Below the pieces are notes generated by a model. The model was not told the DNA's origin. It did not search any database and was given only the letters and a program-made list of their open reading frames with translations. DNA of 15,272 nucleotides from positions 1 through 15,272 of the forward strand of contig JAEXBK010000073.1 of the NCBI GenBank assembly GCA_023394035.1, written 5' to 3'. This document shows positions 6,260 to 13,598 of the stretch, in pieces. Source of the DNA: Bacillota bacterium (GTDB lineage Bacteria > Bacillota > Clostridia > Peptostreptococcales > Anaerovoracaceae). Each line of letters starts with the position of its first letter. The first letter of the stretch is position 1. Position numbers and translations under genes: made by a program.

Positions 6260-9200
6260 TTAAGAATTTTTCTTATTTTTAAATCTTAAAATCACTATAA
6301 CAAGTAGAGATGCTATTGCTGCTGCGACTATAATGCCCCATAACCAAAACCTTGTATTATCACCGGTTTCCGGATTATCAGATACTCTTAAGTGGTTTTG
6401 GATATCTGTAGGCGTATTTGGTTTAGGCTTATCCCCATCTTCCAGTTTCTCATTTATAAACAGATAGGTATCCGGGGCAGGCATTTCCACCCTGGATTGA
6501 TAGCCTGCAATTGGCATTTCTACAACTTTATAAGCGTACTTATGGCCGTCCTTCGTATCATACTTTGGAAGTTCTTTGAACACAAAATGCCAGCCATCTT
6601 TCTCATCAATATCTATATTAGTAATTTCCTTGTCGTCTCTAAACAATTTTACATTTATAGAAGGGGCTTTCTTTCCAATCCATTTTTTATTTACTTCAAT
6701 ATCTAGTTTTCCAGAAATTGTATTGGTAATAGTGAAACCGTCCTCCATATTTCCTGTAACTTCAGCACTATAGTTATCAACTTCCTCTTCCTCAACTGTA
6801 TACTTAATCTTTTCTTCTCCATTATATACGAGAACTTCTTTAAATTCCAGCTCCCAATTACCCTGTGCATCAGGTGTTATTTTCTCTGTCTTTACAGGAT
6901 TTTCTTTATCACCGTCTGCAATCAAATTTACCTTTATCTCCTGAGGTCTCAGTACATTACTGTTATTATCATCAATCCACTTCTTTTTAACCTTGATAGT
7001 TCTCAATTCAGGGACTTCTTCCTCAAAAGATAGGGCAGCCGGCTCAAGAGTCAAGGTAGACTTATTCCCATGTAAATCATAATCCAACACAGGTGTCAAA
7101 ACATCTTTTGCATTGTTGAATCTCCAATTTAAATCCTCTCCTGCAACAAACTTCATTTTGACTGTACCGCCGTCACCCGCCTCAAAAGCCTTCTTAGCCT
7201 TAAAGTGTATGATATCCGCATCCTTAGGATCTTCTACTATCTCATAATCCTCTTCCTTAGGGGCGGTGTTTAAATCATAGGAAACTCCTTCTTTGAGTTT
7301 CAAATATTCTGCCTTTATGAAATTGGAAGTCTGAGTTGTATTGACGAAAGTCAAAGGCAGTTTGAATTCCCCTTCGGGATTGAAGCCTTTTCCGTAATCT
7401 GCACCTTTTCTTACCATAGGCAGATACAAGGAAACATGTTCTATTTCGCTCTGTGAATTATTTCTGACACTTACCTTTATAGTGGCTTCCTGTCCCTTTT
7501 TTAGAACTACTGTAGTTGCAGCCTTGCTTTCGTCGGTCTTGTCGTCATATACATAAGACTTAGGTTCTTCATTATTTCCGCTAACAGTTACAAGGGTGGA
7601 ATAGGCAGATACCGCAAGTGCCTGTTTCACCATTACTCCGGGGCCTTCTGAAAGAGAAACCAGCGGATTACCGGAGTTCACTTTACCGTTAAATATATCA
7701 AAAGAATTTTCAGGTTTCTTATTATCTATAAGTGTATACTGAGTTGTAATCCAGTTGGAACGATCCCAATGCTCTGCTTTATTAACAGCCCCGATTTCCT
7801 TAAAATCTTTAGTAGTGAATCCGAAGAAATCTCTGATATGATAAGTCTTTGGCTCCGCTGTCTTATCTGTTTTCACATCCATAGACATCTTCATGGATTT
7901 TATACTAAAGTCAGGCTGATACTGTCCCCTTGTATCCTTACCAATGTCTACACTGTACTTCCAAACTTTAACAGGCACTTCATTTTTATCCTCAAACTCT
8001 CCAATGTATTCAGGCTTGCCTAATTCACCTTCAGTTAGTTTCAGGTTGCTGTAGCTAAAACCTTCCGGCATCATAACATATATTACAGGCTCCTGAAGAG
8101 GATTCCAATCCCAGTTGCCATCATCCAAAGTTCCGCTGATTTTAAAAGAATCTCCCCCTAAAATCTGTTTTTTATCTATATTTCCAACACCGTTTAATAC
8201 CTCCGGAGCGCTACTCTTGGCTTTAATAATATGGTGCTCCTTTTCTGTAGGGGTTTCTCCGGTATTATAAAAATCTACAGTACTTACTACATCCTCGTAA
8301 GTTCCCTTTTTCCAGGAACCATAAACGCCTAAAGGAATATAACTCCAACCATAATATTCATCTGACAAATAAGTATTGCTTGGATTCCAAGTATCTAAGG
8401 AATCCTGTACAGTCTTAATTCCGTCAAACTCCGCAGGTAATTTGCCTATATCAATTTTTATAGACTTAATTGAAGTATTTATATCCAGTCCCAAATTTGT
8501 ATTTTTAATTAATCCGGAAACATTATTACTTTTTTCGATTATATCAGGTTCTGCTACACCGGAAGTTCCGTCACCGGCAGTCCAGTAAATTTTTCCATAT
8601 TGGAATAAATCTTTTCCGTCCTTGTCTTTTTTGTAAGGTATAGTTATACCTCTGATTATAGCTGTATCTGTTGTATCAATTTTAATATCAATAGTCTTTT
8701 CTTTTTGAGAAGGTATGGCCAATTCATTCTTTATCAATAAAGCACCTAGACGAGTATTGTAAGTATCGTACTTTTTGTAAGCCCAATTTGGTGCATAATC
8801 TACTAAAGAATGAAATTTTAAAACCTCCGGGTTTGTGCCGTCAATTATCTGTACCGTCATTTTGGCACTGGATTTTTTTGAAGTACGGTTAGCATCAGGG
8901 GTATCATTCCAAACAGTTTTAGAAACATCTTTTACAATTACATCAAATCTGCTGCCATTTGCCCTATCACTGTCAGCAGGAACAGTAATGTGAGGTATAA
9001 AAGAAAGCCCGGCTGAATAAGAGCCTTTTTCTTCCCAAGATACAGTAACCACTTTGTTGTTACCTTCTATTTCTTCAGACTCCACTTTACCATATTTTTT
9101 ATACAAAGATACTTCCTCAAGACCCTTTAATTCCAAATCTTGAGGGAAAATAACTTTCGCAAAGGTTTTACTGTTTTCTTCAGTAAGAAAAGAACCGCCA

Positions 9201-9913
9201 CCGGTTGTATAACTATTTATCTTTTCTGTAGTTCCACCTTTTGACACTACCTCTGTAGCCTGGTTAACGTAAAAACCGAAATGAATATCATCCGCAGCAT
9301 TAACATCAAATGTTTTGTTGTCTTCCCCTGTATCGTTTGTCTTCCCAAGGCTCACTTTAATCCCATCCTTGAAAAGCTGATTTACATCTTCATTTACATA
9401 AGAAGAGTCAACCGCAAAACAAATTTCCTTTCGGGAAGCTACAGCGGTCAAACCTTTGGAGCTCTTATAAATCAATTCGCCATAACGATTTTGTTCGCTA
9501 TCTGCTTTTGGATACCCATAAATCGAATCTGCTCCTTTAGGAGTCTTTACAAGGGCACTAAATCCTGTATCCTCAATTGGACCTTCTTCAAAAGTAGCTC
9601 CCGGTAACGTCTTAAAATATAAGCCTTTTCCTAAATTTACAGAGAGGAAATTGTCTTCAAATTGCATTGCTTTCGGAACATCATAAGCAATATTAAGAGC
9701 ATAAGTCGTCCCTACCTTCAATTTGGGAACTTCGTTTTTCATTAAATCTGCAACAATCTCCCCATTATCTGCATTAATAACCTTTATTTCCGTAAAATTT
9801 AGCCCGCTGTCCTCAGCCTGAACATAGTTGATATTCCAAAATATAGTAAACACAACCATTATCAAGGCACAAATTATCGTTAAAATATTTTTTCTCACAA
9901 AACTAGAATGCAA
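6260..9913 (-). CDS. Large wall-anchored surface protein with two Cna-B domains (1217 aa, TTG start)
   Basis: A secreted, wall-anchored adhesin-like protein. The open frame extends to an ATG at 9985, but that codon lies inside the predicted -35 box. The TTG at 9913, 6-7 nt after GGAGGGG (9926-9920), is therefore the likely start. The mature part follows the signal sequence ending near YVQA. A large strand-rich region of no family I recognise comes first. A DUF11-like stretch (KKGQEATIKVSVRNNSQSEI) lies in the last third. Two Cna-B-type domains follow at about residues 970-1066 and 1069-1157 (VKKKW...YTVEEE...ITNT and VNKKW...YKVVEM...FINE), the kind often stabilised by Lys-Asn isopeptide bonds. 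The end is NPETG (1180-1184), a hydrophobic helix and FKNKKNS. It probably sits in the same transcription unit as the 778-aa protein. The ligand is unknown, and no sortase gene lies in the window. Confidence 0.85.
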   Translation of the reverse strand: MHSSFVRKNILTIICALIMVVFTIFWNINYVQAEDSGLNFTEIKVINADNGEIVADLMKNEVPKLKVGTTYALNIAYDVPKAMQFEDNFLSVNLGKGLYFKTLPGATFEEGPIEDTGFSALVKTPKGADSIYGYPKADSEQNRYGELIYKSSKGLTAVASRKEICFAVDSSYVNEDVNQLFKDGIKVSLGKTNDTGEDNKTFDVNAADDIHFGFYVNQATEVVSKGGTTEKINSYTTGGGSFLTEENSKTFAKVIFPQDLELKGLEEVSLYKKYGKVESEEIEGNNKVVTVSWEEKGSYSAGLSFIPHITVPADSDRANGSRFDVIVKDVSKTVWNDTPDANRTSKKSSAKMTVQIIDGTNPEVLKFHSLVDYAPNWAYKKYDTYNTRLGALLIKNELAIPSQKEKTIDIKIDTTDTAIIRGITIPYKKDKDGKDLFQYGKIYWTAGDGTSGVAEPDIIEKSNNVSGLIKNTNLGLDINTSIKSIKIDIGKLPAEFDGIKTVQDSLDTWNPSNTYLSDEYYGWSYIPLGVYGSWKKGTYEDVVSTVDFYNTGETPTEKEHHIIKAKSSAPEVLNGVGNIDKKQILGGDSFKISGTLDDGNWDWNPLQEPVIYVMMPEGFSYSNLKLTEGELGKPEYIGEFEDKNEVPVKVWKYSVDIGKDTRGQYQPDFSIKSMKMSMDVKTDKTAEPKTYHIRDFFGFTTKDFKEIGAVNKAEHWDRSNWITTQYTLIDNKKPENSFDIFNGKVNSGNPLVSLSEGPGVMVKQALAVSAYSTLVTVSGNNEEPKSYVYDDKTDESKAATTVVLKKGQEATIKVSVRNNSQSEIEHVSLYLPMVRKGADYGKGFNPEGEFKLPLTFVNTTQTSNFIKAEYLKLKEGVSYDLNTAPKEEDYEIVEDPKDADIIHFKAKKAFEAGDGGTVKMKFVAGEDLNWRFNNAKDVLTPVLDYDLHGNKSTLTLEPAALSFEEEVPELRTIKVKKKWIDDNNSNVLRPQEIKVNLIADGDKENPVKTEKITPDAQGNWELEFKEVLVYNGEEKIKYTVEEEEVDNYSAEVTGNMEDGFTITNTISGKLDIEVNKKWIGKKAPSINVKLFRDDKEITNIDIDEKDGWHFVFKELPKYDTKDGHKYAYKVVEMPIAGYQSRVEMPAPDTYLFINEKLEDGDKPKPNTPTDIQNHLRVSDNPETGDNTRFWLWGIIVAAAIASLLVIVILRFKNKKNS

Positions 9914-9956
9914 TGTATACCCCTCCATTAAATGCAATTTCTTATACTTAGCTACA

Positions 9957-9985
9957 ATTTTAGCATAGTCAAAATATTTATTCAA
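9957..9985 (-). promoter_or_regulatory. Promoter of the surface-protein genes
   Basis: On the minus strand TTGAAT (-35, 9985-9980) is followed after 17 nt by TAAAAT (-10, 9962-9957) with a TGC extended -10 element. The predicted start near 9950 lies downstream of the ATG at 9985 and upstream of the TTG at 9913. This supports the TTG as translation start. Confidence 0.65.
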
Positions 9986-9996
9986 GGCTCTATTCT

Positions 9997-10245
9997 ACAG
10001 TTGTCAAACAAGGCGTAGGAGTCGGGCTCGGCATTGCCGCCGTCATGTATTTTCTGAACTTGATTGCAAACATATCCGAGAGCGTAGAGGTTCTCAAATA
10101 TGTTACACCGTTCGGCTATTGTGACGGTGCCGACATCATAGCCGACGGAAGCCTCGACAAAACACTTCTTGCAATAGGCGCAGCAGTCACTTTAATCGGA
10201 ATCGCTGCAGCATATATCAAATATCAAAAGAAAGATATACACTAA
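9997..10245 (+). pseudogene. 3' remnant of an ABC-2 type permease gene
   Basis: The plus-strand frame reads TVVKQGVGVGLGIAAVMYFL, then NLIANISESVEVLKYVTPFG, and ends LLAIGAAVTLIGIAAAYIKY plus a short KKDIH tail before TAA. Two hydrophobic helices joined by a YVTPFGYCDGADII-type loop and ending KYQKKDI are the usual last ~80 residues of ABC-2 family permeases, which are normally 250 residues or longer. No ribosome binding site or start codon precedes this frame except an internal ATG at 10045, and upstream DNA belongs to the surface-protein promoter. The gene has lost its 5' part. A possible terminator follows. Its direction matches the GNAT operon, so it may once have been that operon's distal gene. 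Confidence 0.72.
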
Positions 10246-10272
10246 AAATATGCGGACATTGAGAACTTTTGA

Positions 10273-10318
10273 GCAGATGGCCGGTATGTCAGCCAAAATA
10301 TCGGTAGTCTGCTTTTTT
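10273..10318 (+). terminator. Probable terminator after the permease remnant
   Basis: GCAGA (10273-10277) pairs with TCTGC (10308-10312), with additional CCG/CGG pairing inside after a 3x3 internal loop. A run of six T (10313-10318) follows. It is positioned 30 bp after the remnant's stop, so the old operon's end seems preserved. Confidence 0.6.
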
Positions 10319-10340
10319 CATTCTGTACAGTCTTCTACGA

Positions 10341-10424
10341 TTAAAGCCCTTTACTTTCAAAACTATCAATAATTTTATTTTTTGAAACCGTCTTACTTGT
10401 ATTGCTATACAAATAATACTGCAT
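10341..10424 (-). CDS. Possible 27-aa small ORF downstream of the ABC exporter
   Basis: The minus-strand frame starts ATG at 10424, 10 nt after TAGGAG (10440-10435), and encodes 27 residues beginning MQYYLYSNTSKTVSKNK, then a short IIDSFESKGL tail. It is 65 bp past the exporter stop in the same direction. It could be a small protein or peptide, the first codons of a lost gene, or chance. I recognise no family. Confidence 0.22.
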   Translation of the reverse strand: MQYYLYSNTSKTVSKNKIIDSFESKGL

Positions 10425-10489
10425 TGATCCGAATCTCCTATAACTCTATGCCTATTATGACGCCCGATAGCTTCATCGGCACGCCGTTC

Positions 10490-12142
10490 CTATCGGCATA
10501 CACTCCCAAAACCAAACTCGCCGAAATCAACTATCTCATCGCTGACTTCAAGCAGTTCCGAATCGTGCGTTGACAGTATGATTATCGCATCGGATTTGAG
10601 CGAAAGCAGTATATCCGTAAGCGTTTTTCGACCGTCCGCATCAAGCGCCGATGTCGGTTCGTCAAGGATTATAAGCGACGGATGTTTCAGAAATGCTCGC
10701 ATCAAAGACAACTTCTGTTTTTCCCCGCCGGAAAGGTTGGTAACGTTTTCGTCTACGATCGTATCAAGCCCCTCTTTCAGTGCGGAAATCATATCGGATA
10801 AATTGAACAGGGATATATACTTCTCAAGTTCGGCTTCGTCTATTAGTGTATCGTTTTCGAGCTGCAAATTATACCTTATGCTCTCGTTAAGCAGTATCGG
10901 CTCCTGTTCGCAAACGCCGATATGACATCTGCGCATCGTTTCCATGTCCAAAGTCTTTATATCGGATTCGTTGTATTTGATGACTCCGTTATACGTTCCG
11001 TAGTATAGCCCTATTATCAGTTTAAGCAATGTGCTTTTGCCGCAACCGTTTTCGCCGATAAGCGTATATATTTTCCCTTTCTCGAATCTCATGCTCGCAT
11101 TATCAAAAATCGCGTTATCGCCGTATGAAAAGTCAATGCCTTCGAGCGTCACTTTATCAATATAATCGACTGTAGCCTCTCCGGTTTCGTTGTTTTTTAC
11201 GCTCAAGATCTTATTTAGCCGGTCACACGCAACCAAGCTTCCCTGTGTTTCCTTGCCGAGCGAAAAGAAATATCTGAGCGCCGTCAATGCCGTATTAAAG
11301 TACGCAAATGATATGGACAGCTGTCCGATAGTCATATGATTTGATCTTACGGCATGAGCTCCGATAATCAAAGTCACTATGTTCGCAACGCACAATGCGG
11401 TCACATCAACGAGAGTAAAAGGATAGCTCACCCTTTGTTCCCTTAGGATATTCTTGAGCAGAACGTTGAACGTCTCCTGAAGTCTGTATATATATTTTGA
11501 TGCGATTCCCTGCATCTTGATGAATTTGACAAAGAAAAGCTGGTCGTTCAGCTTCTTAAAAAACAGAGATTGTGTATTCAAAAAGTCATAGCTCGCTCTG
11601 AACACATTCTTCTTGACGCAATAATAGACGGCTATGTAAACGAGTCCGAGCAAAATCAGCGCCACCGAAAGTCTGTAATCGAACGAAAACAGTATTATTA
11701 TCGGAATCAAAACGCTCCCGCCCTTTGTCACGATATCCTGAATTACGGTCAAAGCAAAAATCGTTATCGAATTTGAGTCGGCGTTGACCTGATTATTGAG
11801 AAATGAGCTGCTTTTGCCCTCTATATAGCTCAAATCGAGTTTCTGTATGTGATTGATAACACCAACATTTATATCCTTTGCGCTATTCATCTGCAATTTC
11901 AGATACAGTCGTTCAGCCAAATATGTGCCCGCAAGCTCAGCTACGAGCAGTACAAAGAATATCACGATGTAATTAAAAATGCTGAAGCTGTTGCCGCCGT
12001 TAAGCACATCTATTATATTACCAAGCACATATGGGATTAGAAGGTTGCTTAAGTTAAGAAACATGCATATAAAGGCTAATACGCATATTGCCAATCTGAA
12101 CTTTGAAAAATATGGCTTACAAAATCTAAAAATTTTTATCAT
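10490..12142 (-). CDS. ABC exporter, fused membrane and ATPase domains
   Basis: This 550-aa half-transporter has an N-terminal six-helix membrane domain (hydrophobic stretches at about 17-40, 56-75, 127-151, 156-175, 244-265 and near 275-294). A complete ATPase domain follows: Walker A GENGCGKST (363-371), Q-loop Q413, signature LSGGE (470-474), Walker B LIILDEP (490-496) with catalytic E495, and switch His526. It should work as a homodimer that exports a drug, lipid or peptide. There is no C39 peptidase domain, so it does not mature leader peptides itself. The C-terminus is short, with only 24 residues after the switch His, and lacks the usual G-x-H-x-x-L tail. A different frame continues open past the stop. 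GAGGT precedes the ATG. It is divergent from the XRE regulator, a likely controller. Confidence 0.88.
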   Translation of the reverse strand: MIKIFRFCKPYFSKFRLAICVLAFICMFLNLSNLLIPYVLGNIIDVLNGGNSFSIFNYIVIFFVLLVAELAGTYLAERLYLKLQMNSAKDINVGVINHIQKLDLSYIEGKSSSFLNNQVNADSNSITIFALTVIQDIVTKGGSVLIPIIILFSFDYRLSVALILLGLVYIAVYYCVKKNVFRASYDFLNTQSLFFKKLNDQLFFVKFIKMQGIASKYIYRLQETFNVLLKNILREQRVSYPFTLVDVTALCVANIVTLIIGAHAVRSNHMTIGQLSISFAYFNTALTALRYFFSLGKETQGSLVACDRLNKILSVKNNETGEATVDYIDKVTLEGIDFSYGDNAIFDNASMRFEKGKIYTLIGENGCGKSTLLKLIIGLYYGTYNGVIKYNESDIKTLDMETMRRCHIGVCEQEPILLNESIRYNLQLENDTLIDEAELEKYISLFNLSDMISALKEGLDTIVDENVTNLSGGEKQKLSLMRAFLKHPSLIILDEPTSALDADGRKTLTDILLSLKSDAIIILSTHDSELLEVSDEIVDFGEFGFGSVCR

Positions 12143-12203
12143 GGCTCTACCTCAAGGCTCGAACGATATCTATTGCCGAGTGTTATAGCTCTAACTGTAT
12201 TTT

Positions 12204-12232
12204 ATTATACGGGCTTCCGGCGTGTTTTTCAA
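12204..12232 (-). promoter_or_regulatory. Promoter of the ABC exporter gene
   Basis: TTGAAA (-35, 12232-12227) and TATAAT (-10, 12209-12204) on the minus strand are separated by 17 nt. The leader to the ATG at 12142 is about 55 nt. An imperfect GC-rich inverted repeat surrounds the -35 box. Confidence 0.68.
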
Positions 12233-12251
12233 TATTGATGCGCGCCGCCCG
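12210..12251. promoter_or_regulatory. Candidate operator: GC-rich inverted repeat over the exporter promoter
   Basis: CGGG (12210-12213) and CGGCG (12218-12222) on the left pair with CGCCG (12243-12247) and CCCG (12248-12251) on the right, with a 4-nt bulge. The element begins directly beside the -10 box and encloses the -35 box of the exporter promoter. It stands out in an otherwise AT-rich gap. It could bind the divergent XRE regulator; this is inference from position and symmetry. Confidence 0.3.
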
Positions 12252-12300
12252 AATATACCGTCAGTATATAAATTAATATCCTATTGGTATTGCTCGTGTA

Positions 12301-12329
12301 TTAACTCAGGCACTTCATGCTGATATAAT
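12301..12329 (+). promoter_or_regulatory. Promoter of the XRE regulator gene
   Basis: TTAACT (-35, 12301-12306), a 17-nt spacer and TATAAT (-10, 12324-12329), preceded by TGA (12321-12323, extended -10). The ATG at 12328 is part of the -10 box and cannot be the start codon. AAGGAGG at 12346-12352 directs the ATG at 12358. Confidence 0.72.
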
Positions 12330-12357
12330 GTGTGCAAGAAAAATCAAGGAGGTTTTT

Positions 12358-13425
12358 ATGAAGGTATCAATATCGGAAAATATACGCGGATTCAGAAAAC
12401 AGCGTTTGCTTACGCAGGAACAGCTTGCAGAGGTGCTCGGAGTTACACCCGGAGCGGTTCACAAATGGGAAACAGGCATGTCTGTCCCTGAGCTCGGTAT
12501 GATAATAGAGCTTGCCGACTTTTTTGATGTATCGGTTGACGCACTGCTCGGATATGAAATGAAGGATAACAGAATGGCAAACACCGTCGCACGTATAAGA
12601 AAGGCTCATCAAAGCCATGATCGCGGCTATCTTCAGGAAGCCGAAAAAGCCCTGAAAAAATACCCTCATTCGTTTGAAATCGTACACGAAAGCGCCGTTT
12701 TGTATATGGTGACCGGCATAACATCCGGCGATAAGCAGCTTCTGAACAGAGCTGCTGAGCTCTTTGAAACATCAAAAATATATCTCTCGCAAAATGCGAA
12801 TCCCAAGATAAGCGATATAAGTATCGCGGGCGATATTGCGGAAGTGTACCTTGCTATGGGAGATACAGAAAAAGCTGTCGGGATTTTGAGTGCCAACAAT
12901 CCTAAAGGTGTCTTTAACGACATCATCGGACTTACGCTTGCATCGACATGCAACAGAATAGATGATGCGATGCCGGTTTTGTCGGAAGCCCTCATAGATT
13001 GCACGGTGTCAGCAGTCAGGACAGTCTTCGGCTTCCTGAACATATATTACAAGAAAAACGATTTTGCCAAATCGCGCGAGATTGCATCGTGGGCAATTTC
13101 AATGCTGAACGGACTCCAAAACCCCGATCATGCGAGTTTTCTTTCAAAGACACTCTGCATCATGTACACTTGCCTTGCCTACACCGAGCTGATGCTTAAT
13201 AACAAAGACGCCGCGATAGCTGCCTTAAAATCAGCAAAGATCGCTGCAACCGCTTTTGATGAGAATCCTAATTACAAAACAGACTCCATAAAATTCGTTT
13301 CCTCTTTCGAGGCAAGCGCGCACGACGATCTCGGAGCAACCGCAACAGAAGGCATTAACAATCTGATACGCTCATTCGAGAACGAAGAATTATCATCGAT
13401 GTGGGAAAGCATGAACACGAAGTAA
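12358..13425 (+). CDS. XRE-family transcriptional regulator with helical-repeat C-terminus
   Basis: This 355-aa protein starts at ATG 12358, 5 nt after AAGGAGG. The frame extends to 12328, but that ATG overlaps the -10 box. Residues about 6-65 form a Cro/C1-type helix-turn-helix (NIRGFRKQRLLTQEQLAEVL, then GVTPGAVHKWETG as the turn and recognition helix, then VPELGMIIELADFFDVSVDALLGY). The remaining ~285 residues are helical. Short A-x-x-L, AEVYLAMGDTEKA and AYTELMLNNKDAAIAALKSA segments resemble tetratricopeptide repeats, as in regulators that sense peptides or partner proteins. It is divergent from the ABC exporter across a shared promoter region, a layout common where a regulator controls its neighbouring transporter. 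The signal is unknown. Confidence 0.82.
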   Translation: MKVSISENIRGFRKQRLLTQEQLAEVLGVTPGAVHKWETGMSVPELGMIIELADFFDVSVDALLGYEMKDNRMANTVARIRKAHQSHDRGYLQEAEKALKKYPHSFEIVHESAVLYMVTGITSGDKQLLNRAAELFETSKIYLSQNANPKISDISIAGDIAEVYLAMGDTEKAVGILSANNPKGVFNDIIGLTLASTCNRIDDAMPVLSEALIDCTVSAVRTVFGFLNIYYKKNDFAKSREIASWAISMLNGLQNPDHASFLSKTLCIMYTCLAYTELMLNNKDAAIAALKSAKIAATAFDENPNYKTDSIKFVSSFEASAHDDLGATATEGINNLIRSFENEELSSMWESMNTK

Positions 13426-13433
13426 AAGCTTAT

Positions 13434-13472
13434 AAAAAAGTGGTATCTCAAAATTTAATTGAGGTACCACTT
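13434..13472. terminator. Shared terminator between the convergent XRE regulator and serpin genes
   Basis: AAGTGGTATCTCAA (13438-13451) and TTGAGGTACCACTT (13459-13472) form a 14-bp stem, with one mismatch or wobble, around a 7-nt loop. On the minus strand it is followed by TTTTTT (13439-13434), a strong terminator for the serpin transcript. On the plus strand only a short T run follows, so it is weaker for the regulator gene. Confidence 0.75.
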
Positions 13473-13598
13473 TGAGAATATAGTGTTAATTTTTATTGTT
13501 TTATTGCGGAATATAATGTTATTTTTGCCGTTATTATTGCACTGTTTTCCTGAAATCCGTTCCGCTATACGCTGCTTTTTGCATAAGCGGTCAGTAGC

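Larger units (their letters stand above)
3671..9996. other. Candidate inserted island carrying two wall-anchored surface proteins
   Basis: Between the orphan ribosome binding site and the 3' remnant of an ABC permease lies a self-contained block of two minus-strand surface genes with its own promoter and terminator. By eye it is more AT-rich and far poorer in CG dinucleotides than the flanking genes. An 11-bp sequence, ATAAATATTTT (3682-3692), occurs in inverted orientation at 9971-9981, close to the other edge. No transposase or integrase is inside. Borders are inferred, not proven, and deletion plus replacement by homologous recombination is as likely as insertion. Confidence 0.4.

Noticed and set aside
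3678..9993. CTCTAT at both edges of the surface-protein block as a target-site duplication
   Set aside because: Six bases, and longer matches such as TAACTCTAT recur elsewhere in the window (10441), so chance explains it.
10464..10496. CCGATAG/CTATCGG inverted repeat at the exporter's stop codon as a terminator
   Set aside because: The loop is 19 nt and no T run follows on either strand; 7-bp arms alone are weak evidence.
12328..12357. ATG at 12328 as start of the XRE regulator
   Set aside because: It is the last base pair region of the TATAAT box and upstream of the predicted transcript; AAGGAGG points to the ATG at 12358.
13561..13589. CCGCTATACGC...GCATAAGCGG hairpin after the serpin gene
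   Set aside because: The arms do not match without gaps and there is no T run on the minus strand; the strong terminator at 13434-13472 already serves this transcript.
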